This document shows positions 1-7,559 of a stretch of 11,478 bases of DNA, one piece after another. The notes beneath the pieces are model-generated. The model ran no database searches and was not told the origin of the DNA. It saw only the letters and a list, made by a program, of their open reading frames with translations. The position numbers were made by a program, and so were the translations under genes. Within the stretch, counting starts at the first letter, position 1, and every line of letters begins with the position of its first letter. This DNA comes from Burkholderiales bacterium (lineage in GTDB: Bacteria; Pseudomonadota; Gammaproteobacteria; Burkholderiales; CAIKXV01), in the NCBI GenBank assembly GCA_014379045.1, contig JACMMK010000273.1, forward strand, positions 1 through 11,478, written 5' to 3'.

Positions 1-302
1 CCGCCTATCGCGCCGCGACGCTGCGCATGCCGACGCCCAAGCTCACGCGCGCGTTGCTCGCGGCTGTCGAACGCCAGGGGCCGCCGCGCTCGGGCTTCTC
101 GCGGCCGAAGTTGCGCTATGCGCATCAGGGCGGATTGAATCCCCCGATCGTCGTGATCCACGGCAATTCGCTCGATGCGGTGCCGGCCAGTTATCGGCGC
201 TACCTCGAGCACATGTTCAGGGCAACGTTCCGGCTCGAAGGCACTCCGCTGCGCATTCAGTTCAAGAGCGGCACCAATCCTTACGGCGCGCGGCAACGCT
301 GA
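1..302 (+). CDS. der: Ribosome biogenesis GTPase Der, C-terminal end (partial)
   Basis: This is the last 99 codons of Der (EngA), a two-GTPase-domain protein that acts in assembly of the 50S ribosomal subunit. The gene enters from the left edge, with the first full codon at position 3, and stops at the TGA at 300-302. Only the C-terminal KH-like domain is visible. Its family hallmarks are a lysine/arginine-tyrosine-alanine-histidine stretch followed by NPPIVVIHGN, then the SYRRYLEHMFR helix and the strand RIQFKSGTNPY. Both GTPase domains lie outside the window, so their integrity cannot be judged. The end after NPY is short (GARQR), without the long basic tail of the E. coli protein. The hfq start follows 156 bases later in the same orientation, an order common in proteobacteria. 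Confidence 0.95.
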   Translation, partial: AYRAATLRMPTPKLTRALLAAVERQGPPRSGFSRPKLRYAHQGGLNPPIVVIHGNSLDAVPASYRRYLEHMFRATFRLEGTPLRIQFKSGTNPYGARQR

Positions 303-446
303 GCGGTCAGCGTCAGCGCCGTCGAACGAGAGCACGCGTTCGGGCGCTTGACGCCTCGAAACAGTGCACCCTCGACACTGCGTGTTGCGGCGCGTTAGGT
401 GGCTTTGGTGCTGAAAATCCAGTAAAGTGAGTCGTCAAAAATAAGC

Positions 447-450
447 GAGG
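447..450 (+). promoter_or_regulatory. Ribosome binding site of hfq that supports the GTG start
   Basis: The GAGG at 447-450 lies 8 bases before the GTG at 459, which is normal Shine-Dalgarno spacing. The ATG at 452 is only one base downstream of the same GAGG. It opens a five-codon out-of-frame ORF that ends at the TAA at 467-469, so it is not the hfq start. Confidence 0.65.
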
Positions 451-458
451 AATGTCAG

Positions 459-698
459 GTGAGCGCTAAGGGACAGCTGTTGCAGGACCCATTTCTGAAT
501 ACGCTCCGCAAGGAGCATGTACCTGTTTCAATCTACCTCGTGAACGGCATCAAGTTGCAAGGCCAGATCGAATCGTTCGATCAATACGTCGTACTGTTGA
601 AGAACACCGTCACGCAGATGGTGTACAAACACGCGATCTCCACCGTCGTGCCAGCGCGCTCGGTGAGCATCCAGTACGACGCGCCGGCGGATAGCTGA
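459..698 (+). CDS. hfq: RNA chaperone Hfq
   Basis: Hfq is a ring-shaped hexameric Sm-like protein that binds small RNAs and mRNAs and promotes their pairing, and so controls translation and mRNA decay in the cytoplasm. The 79 residues align end to end with E. coli Hfq over the Sm core. The Sm1 region (about residues 20-50, with VPVSIYLVNGIKLQGQIESF) is nearly unchanged, and the Sm2 signature Y56-K57-H58 of the proximal U-binding face is present. The rim patch reads R17-K18-E19. After residue 67 the tail is short (about 12 residues). The start is GTG: the only nearby ATG (452) is out of frame, and MSAKGQLLQDPF matches the usual N-terminus. It lies between der and hflX, as in many betaproteobacteria. 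No convincing sigma-70 promoter was found in the 156 bases upstream, although positions 411-450 are distinctly AT-rich compared with the rest of the window. Confidence 0.98.
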   Translation: MSAKGQLLQDPFLNTLRKEHVPVSIYLVNGIKLQGQIESFDQYVVLLKNTVTQMVYKHAISTVVPARSVSIQYDAPADS

Positions 699-773
699 TT
701 CCCATCGTTACCATTGGCGCTCCTGTGCGGATGTTGCACTCGCTGCATCCCGTACTGAGCCACTGACCGCCGG

Positions 774-2027
774 ATGTTCGAACGGCCCGATACGGGCAGC
801 CGCGCGCTGCTCGTCGCACTCGGTTCTTCCGAGCGCGATTACGAAGAAAGCCTGGCCGAGCTGCACGAGCTGGCGGCGTCTGCGCGTCTGCAGGTCGTCG
901 GCGTGATCGGTGGTGGCCGCAACCGCATCGACCCGTCGACCTATGCCGGCTCGGGCAAGGTGGCCGAGATCAGCGCGAGCCGTGTCGAACTCGAGGCATC
1001 GCTGGTGTTGTTCAACAACGATCTTTCGCCGGCACAGGAACGCAACCTCGAGCGTGCGCTCGAATGCCGGGTGATCGACCGTACCACGCTGATCCTCGAC
1101 ATCTTCGCGCAGCGGGCGCGCAGTCACGAAGGCAAGCTCCAGGTCGAACTGGCGCAGCTCGACCATCTCGCGACGCGTCTGGTGCGGGGTTGGACCCACC
1201 TCGAGCGGCAGAAGGGTGGTATCGGCCTGCGCGGCCCGGGCGAGACGCAGCTCGAGACCGACCGCCGGCTGCTTGGCAAGCGCGTCAAGGTGCTGCGCGA
1301 GAAACTGTCGAAAGTCGAACGTCAACGCGCGACGCAACGTCGGGCGCGCGGTCGCGGTGCGGCGCTGTCGGTATCGCTTGTCGGTTACACGAACGCAGGC
1401 AAGTCGACGCTGTTCAACGCGCTGACCCACGCCGGCACGTACGCCGCCGATCAACTGTTCGCGACGCTCGACACCACCAGTCGACGGCTGTTCACGCCCG
1501 CCGGTCGCAACATCGTGCTCTCCGACACCGTCGGCTTCATCCGCGACCTGCCGCATGAACTCGTCGCGGCATTTCGCGCGACGTTGACCGAGACCGCGCA
1601 GTCCGATCTCCTGCTGCATGTGGTCGACTTCGCGAGCAGTGACCGTGATCGCCAGATTCGCGAAGTGAATCGGGTATTGGCCGAGATCGGCGCCGATTCG
1701 GTGCCGCAGATCCTCGTATGCAACAAGATCGATCGGGTATCGATCGAACCTAAACTCGTGCGCGATGAGCTCGGCGGGCTCACCAGCGTGTCGCTGTCTG
1801 CCCTGACCGGTGCGGGGGTGGATCTGCTGCGCACCGCGCTCGACGATTTCTTCGCCGCCGACCAGCCGACCCTGCACTGGGCGCGCGACCCGGCAGGTGG
1901 GGAGACCGAGGCCCTTGAAGAACGCCGGGACCAGCACAATGATGAAGTCGTCGCGCAGGGCGTCGATGGCGAACCGTGGACGAACAACAGACCGAGAAGC
2001 GTCGATGCAGGCGCCAGGAGCAGGTAG
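774..2027 (+). CDS. hflX: GTPase HflX
   Basis: HflX is a ribosome-associated GTPase that splits stalled 70S ribosomes, notably after heat stress, and shares its historical locus name with hflK and hflC. The 417-residue product has the HflX N-terminal domain (about 1-145), the glycine-rich family motif KGGIGLRGPGETQLETDRR at 147-165, a basic helical linker (about 166-195) and a G domain. The G-domain motifs are G1 GYTNAGKST at 204-212, G3 DTVGF at 251-255, G4 NKID at 317-320 and G5 SAL at 342-344. The ATG at 774 is the first possible start, because an in-frame TGA lies at 756-758; no strong Shine-Dalgarno is visible. The last roughly 55 residues are hydrophilic, rich in Asp/Glu/Arg, and do not resemble the C-terminal domain of the E. 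coli protein. The gene follows hfq after 75 bases, and its stop is two bases before the hflK start, so the two are probably translationally linked. Confidence 0.97.
   Translation: MFERPDTGSRALLVALGSSERDYEESLAELHELAASARLQVVGVIGGGRNRIDPSTYAGSGKVAEISASRVELEASLVLFNNDLSPAQERNLERALECRVIDRTTLILDIFAQRARSHEGKLQVELAQLDHLATRLVRGWTHLERQKGGIGLRGPGETQLETDRRLLGKRVKVLREKLSKVERQRATQRRARGRGAALSVSLVGYTNAGKSTLFNALTHAGTYAADQLFATLDTTSRRLFTPAGRNIVLSDTVGFIRDLPHELVAAFRATLTETAQSDLLLHVVDFASSDRDRQIREVNRVLAEIGADSVPQILVCNKIDRVSIEPKLVRDELGGLTSVSLSALTGAGVDLLRTALDDFFAADQPTLHWARDPAGGETEALEERRDQHNDEVVAQGVDGEPWTNNRPRSVDAGARSR
2016..2020 (+). promoter_or_regulatory. Ribosome binding site of hflK inside the end of hflX
   Basis: AGGAG at 2016-2020 stands 9 bases before the ATG at 2030 and 15 before the second ATG at 2036, so it favours 2030 as the hflK start. 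It lies within the last codons of hflX, which fits coupled translation of the two genes. Confidence 0.7.
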
Positions 2028-2029
2028 CG

Positions 2030-3286
2030 ATGGGAATGAACGACAATCAGTGGGGCAAGCGCGGTGGCGGGGGCGGTAGCGGCGGCGGCAACAACCAGGG
2101 ACCGCCCGATCTCGACGAACTCTGGCGGCGCTTCAACCGCAAGCTGAACGAGCTGCTCGGCAGCCGGCGCAAGCCCCTGGGACAGCGGCCGGACGGGTCG
2201 GGTCCGGGCGGTGGCGGCACTCCGAGCTTCTCGCCGGGTCAGTGGCGAAACGGCGCTCTGATCCTCGCCGGCATCGTGTTTCTGCTCTGGGTGGCGAGCG
2301 GCATCTATATCGTCGCGCCGGCAGAGCGCGGTGTCGTCCTGCGCTTCGGCAAGTTCGCCGGCGAAACCAACCCGGGACCGCGCTGGCATCTGCCGTGGCC
2401 GATCGAGCGCGCCGAGGTCGTCAACGTGTCAGGCGTGCGCACGCTCGAGATCGGTTATCGCAACAATCCGCGCAACAAGGTGCTGCGCGAGTCGTTGATG
2501 CTGACCGACGACGAGAACATCATCGACGTGCAGTTCGCGGTGCAGTACACGTTGGCGTCCGGGCGCGACTTCCTGCTGAACGTGCGCACGCCCGAAGAGA
2601 CGGTGCTGCAGGCCGCCGAGACTGCGATCCGCCAGGTCGTGGGGTTGCGCAACATGGATGCGGTGCTGTACGAGGACCGCGGTGGTGTGCAGGCCGACGT
2701 GCAGAAAAACATGCAGGCGGTGCTCGATCGCTACCAGGTCGGCATCCTGATCAGCAACGTGACGATGCAGAGCGCGCAACCGCCCGAGCAGGTGCAGGCC
2801 TCGTTCGACGACGCGGTGAAGGCCGGCCAGGACCGCGAGCGCCAGAAGAACGAGGGTGAAGCGTACGCCAACGACATCATTCCCAAGGCGCGCGGAGCCG
2901 CATCGCGCCTGGCCGAAGAGGCCGAGGGCTACAAGCAGCGCGTGATCGCGACCGCCGAGGGTGAAGCGACGCGCTTCCGTCTGGTCGTCGATGAATACAA
3001 CAAGGCGCCGAAGGTCACGCGCGATCGGCTGTACATCGATGCGCTGACCCAGGTGATGACCAACGCGACCAAGGTCGTCGTCGACCAGCGCCAGGGCAGC
3101 AATTTGCTGTTCCTGCCGCTCGATCGCCTGTTGGCGGGCGCGGGCGCGGGGGCGACCGGTGTACCGGTGATACCACCCGATCCCGGTGCCGTGACCAAGC
3201 CTGCGCCTACCGACCCCGCCGCTACCGCCGAGACCGCACGTTCGCGCGATGCTTTCCGCAGCCGCGAACGGGAGCAACGTCAATGA
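2030..3286 (+). CDS. hflK: FtsH protease modulator subunit HflK (SPFH/band 7 protein)
   Basis: HflK forms with HflC a large membrane complex facing the periplasm that surrounds and modulates the FtsH (HflB) protease. The 418-residue product is almost the same length as E. coli HflK (419) and keeps its layout. It has a glycine-rich cytoplasmic N-terminus containing QGPPDLDELWRRF, one membrane helix at about residues 75-95, then the SPFH/band 7 domain beginning APAERGVVLRFGKF. An Ala/Glu/Arg-rich helical stretch follows, and then a Pro/Ala/Thr-rich tail. The start at 2030 was preferred over a longer in-frame reading from 1976, because AGGAG is correctly spaced before 2030 and the longer reading adds only a Gln/Arg-rich stretch overlapping hflX. 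The ATG at 2036 is a possible alternative. Its stop codon overlaps the hflC start (ATGA), which fits roughly equal synthesis of the two subunits. Confidence 0.97.
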   Translation: MGMNDNQWGKRGGGGGSGGGNNQGPPDLDELWRRFNRKLNELLGSRRKPLGQRPDGSGPGGGGTPSFSPGQWRNGALILAGIVFLLWVASGIYIVAPAERGVVLRFGKFAGETNPGPRWHLPWPIERAEVVNVSGVRTLEIGYRNNPRNKVLRESLMLTDDENIIDVQFAVQYTLASGRDFLLNVRTPEETVLQAAETAIRQVVGLRNMDAVLYEDRGGVQADVQKNMQAVLDRYQVGILISNVTMQSAQPPEQVQASFDDAVKAGQDRERQKNEGEAYANDIIPKARGAASRLAEEAEGYKQRVIATAEGEATRFRLVVDEYNKAPKVTRDRLYIDALTQVMTNATKVVVDQRQGSNLLFLPLDRLLAGAGAGATGVPVIPPDPGAVTKPAPTDPAATAETARSRDAFRSREREQRQ

Positions 3287-4161
3287 AGAACAACCCCGCG
3301 ATTCTCATCGCTGCGCTGCTGCTCGTTCTGGTGATCTTCAGCATGAGCGTGTTCGTGGTCGATCAGCGGCAGAGCGCGATCGTGCTGCGCCTGGGCACGA
3401 TTGCCAAGGTCGTCGAAGAACCCGGCCTGAATTTCAAGATCCCGCTGCTCGACACGGTGCGCTTTTTCGACCGGCGTATCCTGACCATCGACGCGCCGGA
3501 GCCGGAGCGCTTCCAGACCTCCGAGAAGAAGAACGTGCTCGTCGATTCGTTCGTCAAGTGGCGGATCGTCGACGTGCGCCAGTACTTCATCAGCGTGCAG
3601 GGTAATGAAGCGGCGGCGGTCAACAGGCTGTCGCAGACGATCAACTCGAGCCTGCGCTCCGAGTTCGGGTCGCGCACGGTGAACGAAGTGATCTCGGGCG
3701 AGCGCGAAAAACTCGTGCAGGTGATGCGCGAACGGGCCGATACCGATGCACGTGCGATCGGCGTCGAAGTCGTCGACGTGCGGATCAAGCGTGTCGACTT
3801 CCCGCAGGAAGTCAGCGAATCGGTCTACCGGCGGATGGAAGCCGAACGCAAGCGGGTCGCCAACGAATTGCGCTCGACGGGGTCCGCCGAAGGCGAGAAG
3901 ATCCGTGCCGACGCCGACCGGCAGCGCGAGATCATTCTGGCCGAGGCGTTTCGCGATGCGCAGCGCGTGAAGGGCGAGGGCGACGCGCGCGCGTCGGCAA
4001 CCTATACGAGCGCGTTCCAGTCGAACGGTGAGTTCTTCGCGTTCTACCGCAGCCTGGAGGCCTACAAGTCGAGTTTCGCCGGGCGCAACAACGTGTTCGT
4101 GCTCGAGCCGAATTCCGAGTTCTTCCGCTACTTCCGTGGGCCCGGGTCTCCGGCTCGATGA
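3283..4161 (+). CDS. hflC: FtsH protease modulator subunit HflC (SPFH/band 7 protein)
   Basis: HflC is the partner of HflK in the SPFH complex that restrains FtsH at the inner membrane. The 292-residue protein opens with a membrane helix at about residues 6-26, followed by the HflC-type band 7 start FVVDQRQSAIVLRLG. Other family blocks are EPGLNFKIPLLDTVRFFDRR, the conserved KKNVLVDSFVKWRI strand, EFG with VNEVISGERE, and DVRIKRVDFP. A charged helical region (about 185-240) and the terminal F-x-F-YRSLEAY segment complete the domain. It is shorter than the E. coli protein (334), with the C-terminus ending soon after EFFRYFRGP. The ATG overlaps the hflK stop by 4 bases, and GGGAG at 3270-3274 gives a well-spaced ribosome binding site. 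Confidence 0.97.
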   Translation: MKNNPAILIAALLLVLVIFSMSVFVVDQRQSAIVLRLGTIAKVVEEPGLNFKIPLLDTVRFFDRRILTIDAPEPERFQTSEKKNVLVDSFVKWRIVDVRQYFISVQGNEAAAVNRLSQTINSSLRSEFGSRTVNEVISGEREKLVQVMRERADTDARAIGVEVVDVRIKRVDFPQEVSESVYRRMEAERKRVANELRSTGSAEGEKIRADADRQREIILAEAFRDAQRVKGEGDARASATYTSAFQSNGEFFAFYRSLEAYKSSFAGRNNVFVLEPNSEFFRYFRGPGSPAR

Positions 4162-4200
4162 GCCCAACCGTCGAGTCGCCCGCCACCCCCGCTTTGACCG

Positions 4201-4395
4201 GTGTCGGAACTCGGTAGCGCACTCCTCGTCGCACTGGCGCTGTTGCTGGTGCTCGAAGGGGTGCTGCCATTTCTCGCGCCGCAGGTGTGGCGGGAGACCT
4301 TTCTCAAGCTGACCACGCTGCCCGACCACCAGCTTCGCTTCATCGGCCTGACCGCGATGATCGCCGGCCTTCTGCTGCTGTACTGGGTCCATTAG
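4201..4395 (+). CDS. Small DUF2065 (YjeT-type) membrane protein
   Basis: This 64-residue protein belongs to the DUF2065/YjeT family, whose function is unknown to me. It has two predicted membrane helices, at about residues 6-25 and 46-62, joined by a short loop containing the family-typical VWRETFLKLTTLPDHQLRFIG segment, in which the Leu-Pro-Asp and Arg residues also match E. coli YjeT. The GTG at 4201 is the only plausible start, because an in-frame TGA sits at 4195-4197 just before it; no clear Shine-Dalgarno is present. It lies 39 bases after hflC. YjeT is also found next to hflC in E. coli, which suggests a role linked to the HflKC/FtsH membrane complex, but that is inference from position only. 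Confidence 0.88.
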   Translation: MSELGSALLVALALLLVLEGVLPFLAPQVWRETFLKLTTLPDHQLRFIGLTAMIAGLLLLYWVH

Positions 4396-4487
4396 AATAG
4401 ATGGTTTGCCGGGGGGCCACGACGCGGTCGTTTCGCGTCGTTCGTTTGCCGCGCCGTCGTTCCGTCTTGTCGACCGGGTTCGCACCG

Positions 4488-5648
4488 ATGCGTAATTGGC
4501 TACTGCCCGCTCATATCGAGGATGTCCTGCCGCCTGTCGCGCAGCGGGTGGAGTCGTTTCGTCGGCGCCTGCTCGAACTGCTGCGCACTCACGGCTATCA
4601 GCTGGTGATGCCGCCACTGCTCGAGTACGTCGATTCGTTGCGCGTGGGCACCGGCGTCGATCTGGATCTGAAGACATTCAAGCTGGTCGACCAGGTGAGC
4701 GGCAGGCTGATGGGGCTGCGCGCCGATATCACGCCGCAAGTGGCGCGTATCGACGCCTATCTCACGCAACGCGAAGGCGTCGCGCGCTACGCCTATTGCA
4801 GCAGCGTGTTGCACACGCTGCCTGCATCCGACACCGGGCGGCGCGAACTGCTGCAACTCGGCGCCGAGCTGTTCGGTCACTCGACCGTCGAGAGCGATAT
4901 CGAGATCCAGCAGTTGATGCTTAAGGCGCTGGCCGCGTTGGGCGTCGAACAGGTGCATCTCGACCTCGGTCACGTCGCGGTGTTTCGCGCACTCGCCGCG
5001 CGCGCGCAGATCGACGCACCGCTCGAGTCCCGGCTGTTCGCGGCGTTGCAGTCGAAGGACGTACCGCTGGTGCATGCGCTGAGTGAACACATCGACGCCC
5101 CATGGCGCGAGGCGCTGCGCCGCCTGCCGCACCTGTACGGGGATGATCAGGTGCTCGCCGCGGCACGCAGCCAGCTGCCGTCGTTGCCCGAGATTGCACG
5201 CGCACTCGCCGAACTCGCGGCGATGGCGGCGGCGACGCCCACGGGTGCGGCGACGCTCCATTTCGACCTGGCCGAACTGCGTGGCTACCACTATCACAGC
5301 GGTGTGGTGTTCGCAGCCTACATCGCGGGTCATGCGACCGCGATCGCCGGGGGCGGGCGCTACGACGATGTCGGTCGTGCGTTCGGCCGCGCGCGTCCGG
5401 CCACCGGCTTCAGTCTCGATCTGTTCGATCTGGCGTCGATCATCGACGCCGGCGCGCTGCCCGGTGCCGTTCTGGCGCCGGCAGATGTTCGGGCCTCGTT
5501 GAACACGGCGATCGAGGCGTTACGCGCCGCAGGCGAGGTCGTCGTCGTCGATCTGCCCGGCACCGATCGACCGATTGCGGAATTGAACTGCGACCGGGCG
5601 CTGGTCGAGCGCGATGGCGCCTGGCGCGTCGAACCGCTGCGCGCCTGA
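4488..5648 (+). CDS. hisZ: ATP phosphoribosyltransferase regulatory subunit HisZ
   Basis: HisZ is a paralogue of histidyl-tRNA synthetase that lacks aminoacylation activity. It assembles with the short form of HisG to make active, histidine-sensitive ATP phosphoribosyltransferase, the first step of histidine synthesis. The 386-residue protein contains class II synthetase-like motifs: RADITPQ at 78-84 (motif 2 region), RGYHYHSGVVF from 265, and GGGRYDDV at 288-295 (motif 3 region). It ends without the anticodon-binding domain of true HisRS, as expected for HisZ. The start was set at 4488 (MRNWLLPAHIEDVLPP), the usual N-terminus. An in-frame ATG at 4401 would add 29 Arg-rich residues without family support. 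hisG is not in the window but should exist in its short form elsewhere. purA follows after 77 bases. Confidence 0.95.
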   Translation: MRNWLLPAHIEDVLPPVAQRVESFRRRLLELLRTHGYQLVMPPLLEYVDSLRVGTGVDLDLKTFKLVDQVSGRLMGLRADITPQVARIDAYLTQREGVARYAYCSSVLHTLPASDTGRRELLQLGAELFGHSTVESDIEIQQLMLKALAALGVEQVHLDLGHVAVFRALAARAQIDAPLESRLFAALQSKDVPLVHALSEHIDAPWREALRRLPHLYGDDQVLAAARSQLPSLPEIARALAELAAMAAATPTGAATLHFDLAELRGYHYHSGVVFAAYIAGHATAIAGGGRYDDVGRAFGRARPATGFSLDLFDLASIIDAGALPGAVLAPADVRASLNTAIEALRAAGEVVVVDLPGTDRPIAELNCDRALVERDGAWRVEPLRA

Positions 5649-5725
5649 ACCGCCGCGCGCCAGACTTCGGCACGACGTCGCAACTTTCACCCTTCACCGC
5701 ACAGCGAACCCTCGGGACGAAAATC

Positions 5726-7021
5726 ATGGGCAGAAACGTCGTAGTCATCGGCTCGCAATGGGGCGACGAAGGCAAGGGCAAGATCGTCGATTGGCTGACC
5801 GACCACGCGCAGGCGGTGGTGCGCTTCCAGGGCGGTCACAACGCCGGCCACACGCTGGTCATCGACGGGCGCAAGACGATCCTTCGGCTGATCCCGTCCG
5901 GCATCCTGCGCGAAGGCGTCGCGTGCTTCATCGGCAACGGCGTCGTCGTGTCGCCCGACGCGCTGATCCGCGAGATCGCCGAACTCGAGGCGGCCGGCGT
6001 CGACGTGCGCTCGCGCCTTCGCATCAGCGAGGCGTGCCCGCTGATCCTGCCGCATCATGTTGCGATCGACCATGCGCGCGAGGCCGCGCGCGGCGAGAAC
6101 AAGATTGGCACGACCGGCCGCGGCATCGGGCCGGCGTACGAGGACAAGGTCGCGCGCCGCGCGCTGCGGGTGCAGGATCTGTTCTATCGCGAACGCTTCG
6201 CCGCCAAGCTGGGCGAGGTGCTCGACTATCACAACTTCGTGCTGAAGCACTACTTCAAGGCGCCGACGGTCGATTTCCAGCAGACGCTCGACGAGACGAT
6301 GCTGCTCGCCGAGAAGCTGAAGCCGATGGTCGCCGACGTGCCGCGGATGCTCTACGAGGCGCATCGCGCGGGCAAGAACCTGCTGTTCGAGGGCGCGCAG
6401 GGCACGCTGCTCGATGTCGACCACGGCACCTATCCGTTCGTCACCTCGAGCAACTGCGTCGCCGGCGCGGCGGGGGTCGGTTCGGGGATGGGCCCGCACC
6501 TGCTGCACTACGTGCTCGGCATCACCAAGGCGTACACGACGCGCGTCGGCTCCGGCCCGTTTCCGACTGAACTCGACGACGATATCGGCCGGCATATCGC
6601 CGCACGCGGCAACGAGTTCGGCTCGGTCACCGGGCGCCCGCGTCGCTGCGGCTGGTTCGATGCGGCGGCGCTGAAACGTGCAATCCAGATCAACGGTCTG
6701 TCCGGGTTGTGCGTGACCAAGCTCGATGTACTCGACGGCATGGAGACGCTGCAGATCAACGTCGGCTACCGGATCGACGGCGCCGAGGTCGACATCCTGC
6801 CGTTCGGCGCCGAGAACCTCGCGCGCTGCGAACCGATCTATGAAGAAGTGCCGGGGTGGAGCGCGAGCACGGTGGGCATCCGCGCGTTCGACGCGTTGCC
6901 CGATGCGGCGCGCAACTATCTCAAGCGCATCGAGTCGATCTGCGGGGTGCCGATCGATCTGATCTCGACCGGCGCCGATCGCGACGAGACGATCGTGCTG
7001 CGGCATCCGTTCAACGCCTGA
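5726..7021 (+). CDS. purA: Adenylosuccinate synthase
   Basis: PurA joins IMP and aspartate using GTP to give adenylosuccinate, the first committed step from IMP to AMP. The 431-residue protein matches the E. coli enzyme (432) along its whole length. Visible motifs are the P-loop GDEGKGK with catalytic D14, GGHNAGH ending in catalytic H42, the IMP-binding TTGRG at 129-133 followed by GIGPAYEDK, the FEGAQGTLLDVDHGTYP and VTSSN segments, the Arg-rich loop TGRPRRCGW at about 302-310, and the guanine-recognition TKLD at 331-334. It ends in the family-typical DETIVLRHPF. The ATG at 5726 is preceded by a weak GGGACGA. The sequence looks fully functional. Its position after hisZ is common in betaproteobacteria and puts two PRPP/purine-linked genes together. 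Confidence 0.98.
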   Translation: MGRNVVVIGSQWGDEGKGKIVDWLTDHAQAVVRFQGGHNAGHTLVIDGRKTILRLIPSGILREGVACFIGNGVVVSPDALIREIAELEAAGVDVRSRLRISEACPLILPHHVAIDHAREAARGENKIGTTGRGIGPAYEDKVARRALRVQDLFYRERFAAKLGEVLDYHNFVLKHYFKAPTVDFQQTLDETMLLAEKLKPMVADVPRMLYEAHRAGKNLLFEGAQGTLLDVDHGTYPFVTSSNCVAGAAGVGSGMGPHLLHYVLGITKAYTTRVGSGPFPTELDDDIGRHIAARGNEFGSVTGRPRRCGWFDAAALKRAIQINGLSGLCVTKLDVLDGMETLQINVGYRIDGAEVDILPFGAENLARCEPIYEEVPGWSASTVGIRAFDALPDAARNYLKRIESICGVPIDLISTGADRDETIVLRHPFNA

Positions 7022-7038
7022 ACAACCGCGAAGCGCCA

Positions 7039-7539
7039 ATGGCCGACCTGTACGTGTGCTGGGACGAGTATCGCCGCGCCACCGAGACGCTGGCGCGCGC
7101 TGTCGGCCGGTCGGGTTGGCGCTTCGATCAGATCGTCTGCATCGCGCGCGGTGGTCTGCGCGTGGGCGACACGTTGTCGCGCATCTTCGACATTCCGCTC
7201 GCGATCATCTCGACCCAGTCGTACGGGGGTGAGGGGGGCACGGTGCGCGGACACATCCGTGTCGCCGAGCATCTGACGATGACGACCGCGCGGCTGGGGT
7301 CGAACATCCTGCTGGTCGACGATCTGGTCGATTCAGGCATCACGCTCGACGTCGTCAAGCGTCACCTCGAAGCGCATTTCTCGACGACCGAGGGGGTGCG
7401 CACCGCCGTGCTCTGGTACAAGGCGGTGTCGATCGTGAAGCCGGACTACTTCGTGCATTACCTGCCGGAGAATCCGTGGATTCACCAGCCGTTCGAGCAC
7501 TACGATCTGATGGACGCAGCCGAGTCGCTCGAGCGGTAG
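7039..7539 (+). CDS. Small PRPP-dependent phosphoribosyltransferase, purine-salvage-like
   Basis: This 166-residue protein has the type I phosphoribosyltransferase fold signature. An N-terminal strand ending IARGGLRVGD (about 35-44) is followed by the PRPP-binding loop LLVDDLVDSGIT at 91-102, with its paired aspartates D94-D95, and by a later LWYKAVSIVKPDYFV segment typical of xanthine/hypoxanthine-type enzymes. The flexible-loop region, around SYGGEGGTVRG at 61-71, differs from E. coli Gpt or Hpt, so the substrate cannot be named. It starts 17 bases after the purA stop, and such a gene often follows purA in Burkholderiales, so a purine substrate is the best inference. The ATG at 7039 was chosen because the open frame further upstream overlaps purA and lacks family sequence. 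It converges with the receptor gene on the other strand, 20 bases away. Confidence 0.88.
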   Translation: MADLYVCWDEYRRATETLARAVGRSGWRFDQIVCIARGGLRVGDTLSRIFDIPLAIISTQSYGGEGGTVRGHIRVAEHLTMTTARLGSNILLVDDLVDSGITLDVVKRHLEAHFSTTEGVRTAVLWYKAVSIVKPDYFVHYLPENPWIHQPFEHYDLMDAAESLER

Positions 7540-7559
7540 CAGGGCGTGGGGACAGCGCC

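Noticed and set aside
405..428. TTGGTG and TAAAGT as a promoter for hfq
   Set aside because: The spacing between the two is 12 bases, too short for a sigma-70 promoter. No better pair was found in the AT-richer leader.
708..1937. Long minus-strand open frame (409 codons) opposite hflX
   Set aside because: It is a mirror of a strongly GC-biased real gene. The predicted peptide is Arg/Gln/His-rich without any recognisable domain, while the plus strand has a complete HflX.
4370..4398. Possible promoter for hisZ with TAGAAT at 4393-4398
   Set aside because: The -10 is good, but the hexamer 17 bases upstream (TTCTGC) matches the -35 consensus at only two positions, so a promoter cannot be claimed.
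4401..4487. 29-residue N-terminal extension of HisZ from the ATG at 4401
   Set aside because: The added residues are Arg-rich and unlike any HisZ N-terminus, whereas MRNWLLPAHI from 4488 matches the family start.
3280..4677. Minus-strand open frame of 465 codons opposite hflC, DUF2065 and hisZ
   Set aside because: It crosses three well-supported genes on the other strand and shows the composition of an antisense shadow (Arg, His, Asp, Leu-rich, no motifs).
5687..7039. Minus-strand open frame of 450 codons opposite purA
   Set aside because: It is exactly antisense to a complete purA. Absence of stops is expected at this GC content, and no family features are visible.
7540..7559. Shared terminator between the phosphoribosyltransferase and the Bug receptor genes
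   Set aside because: Only about four base pairs (GGCG/CGCC) can form and there is no T-tract on either side.
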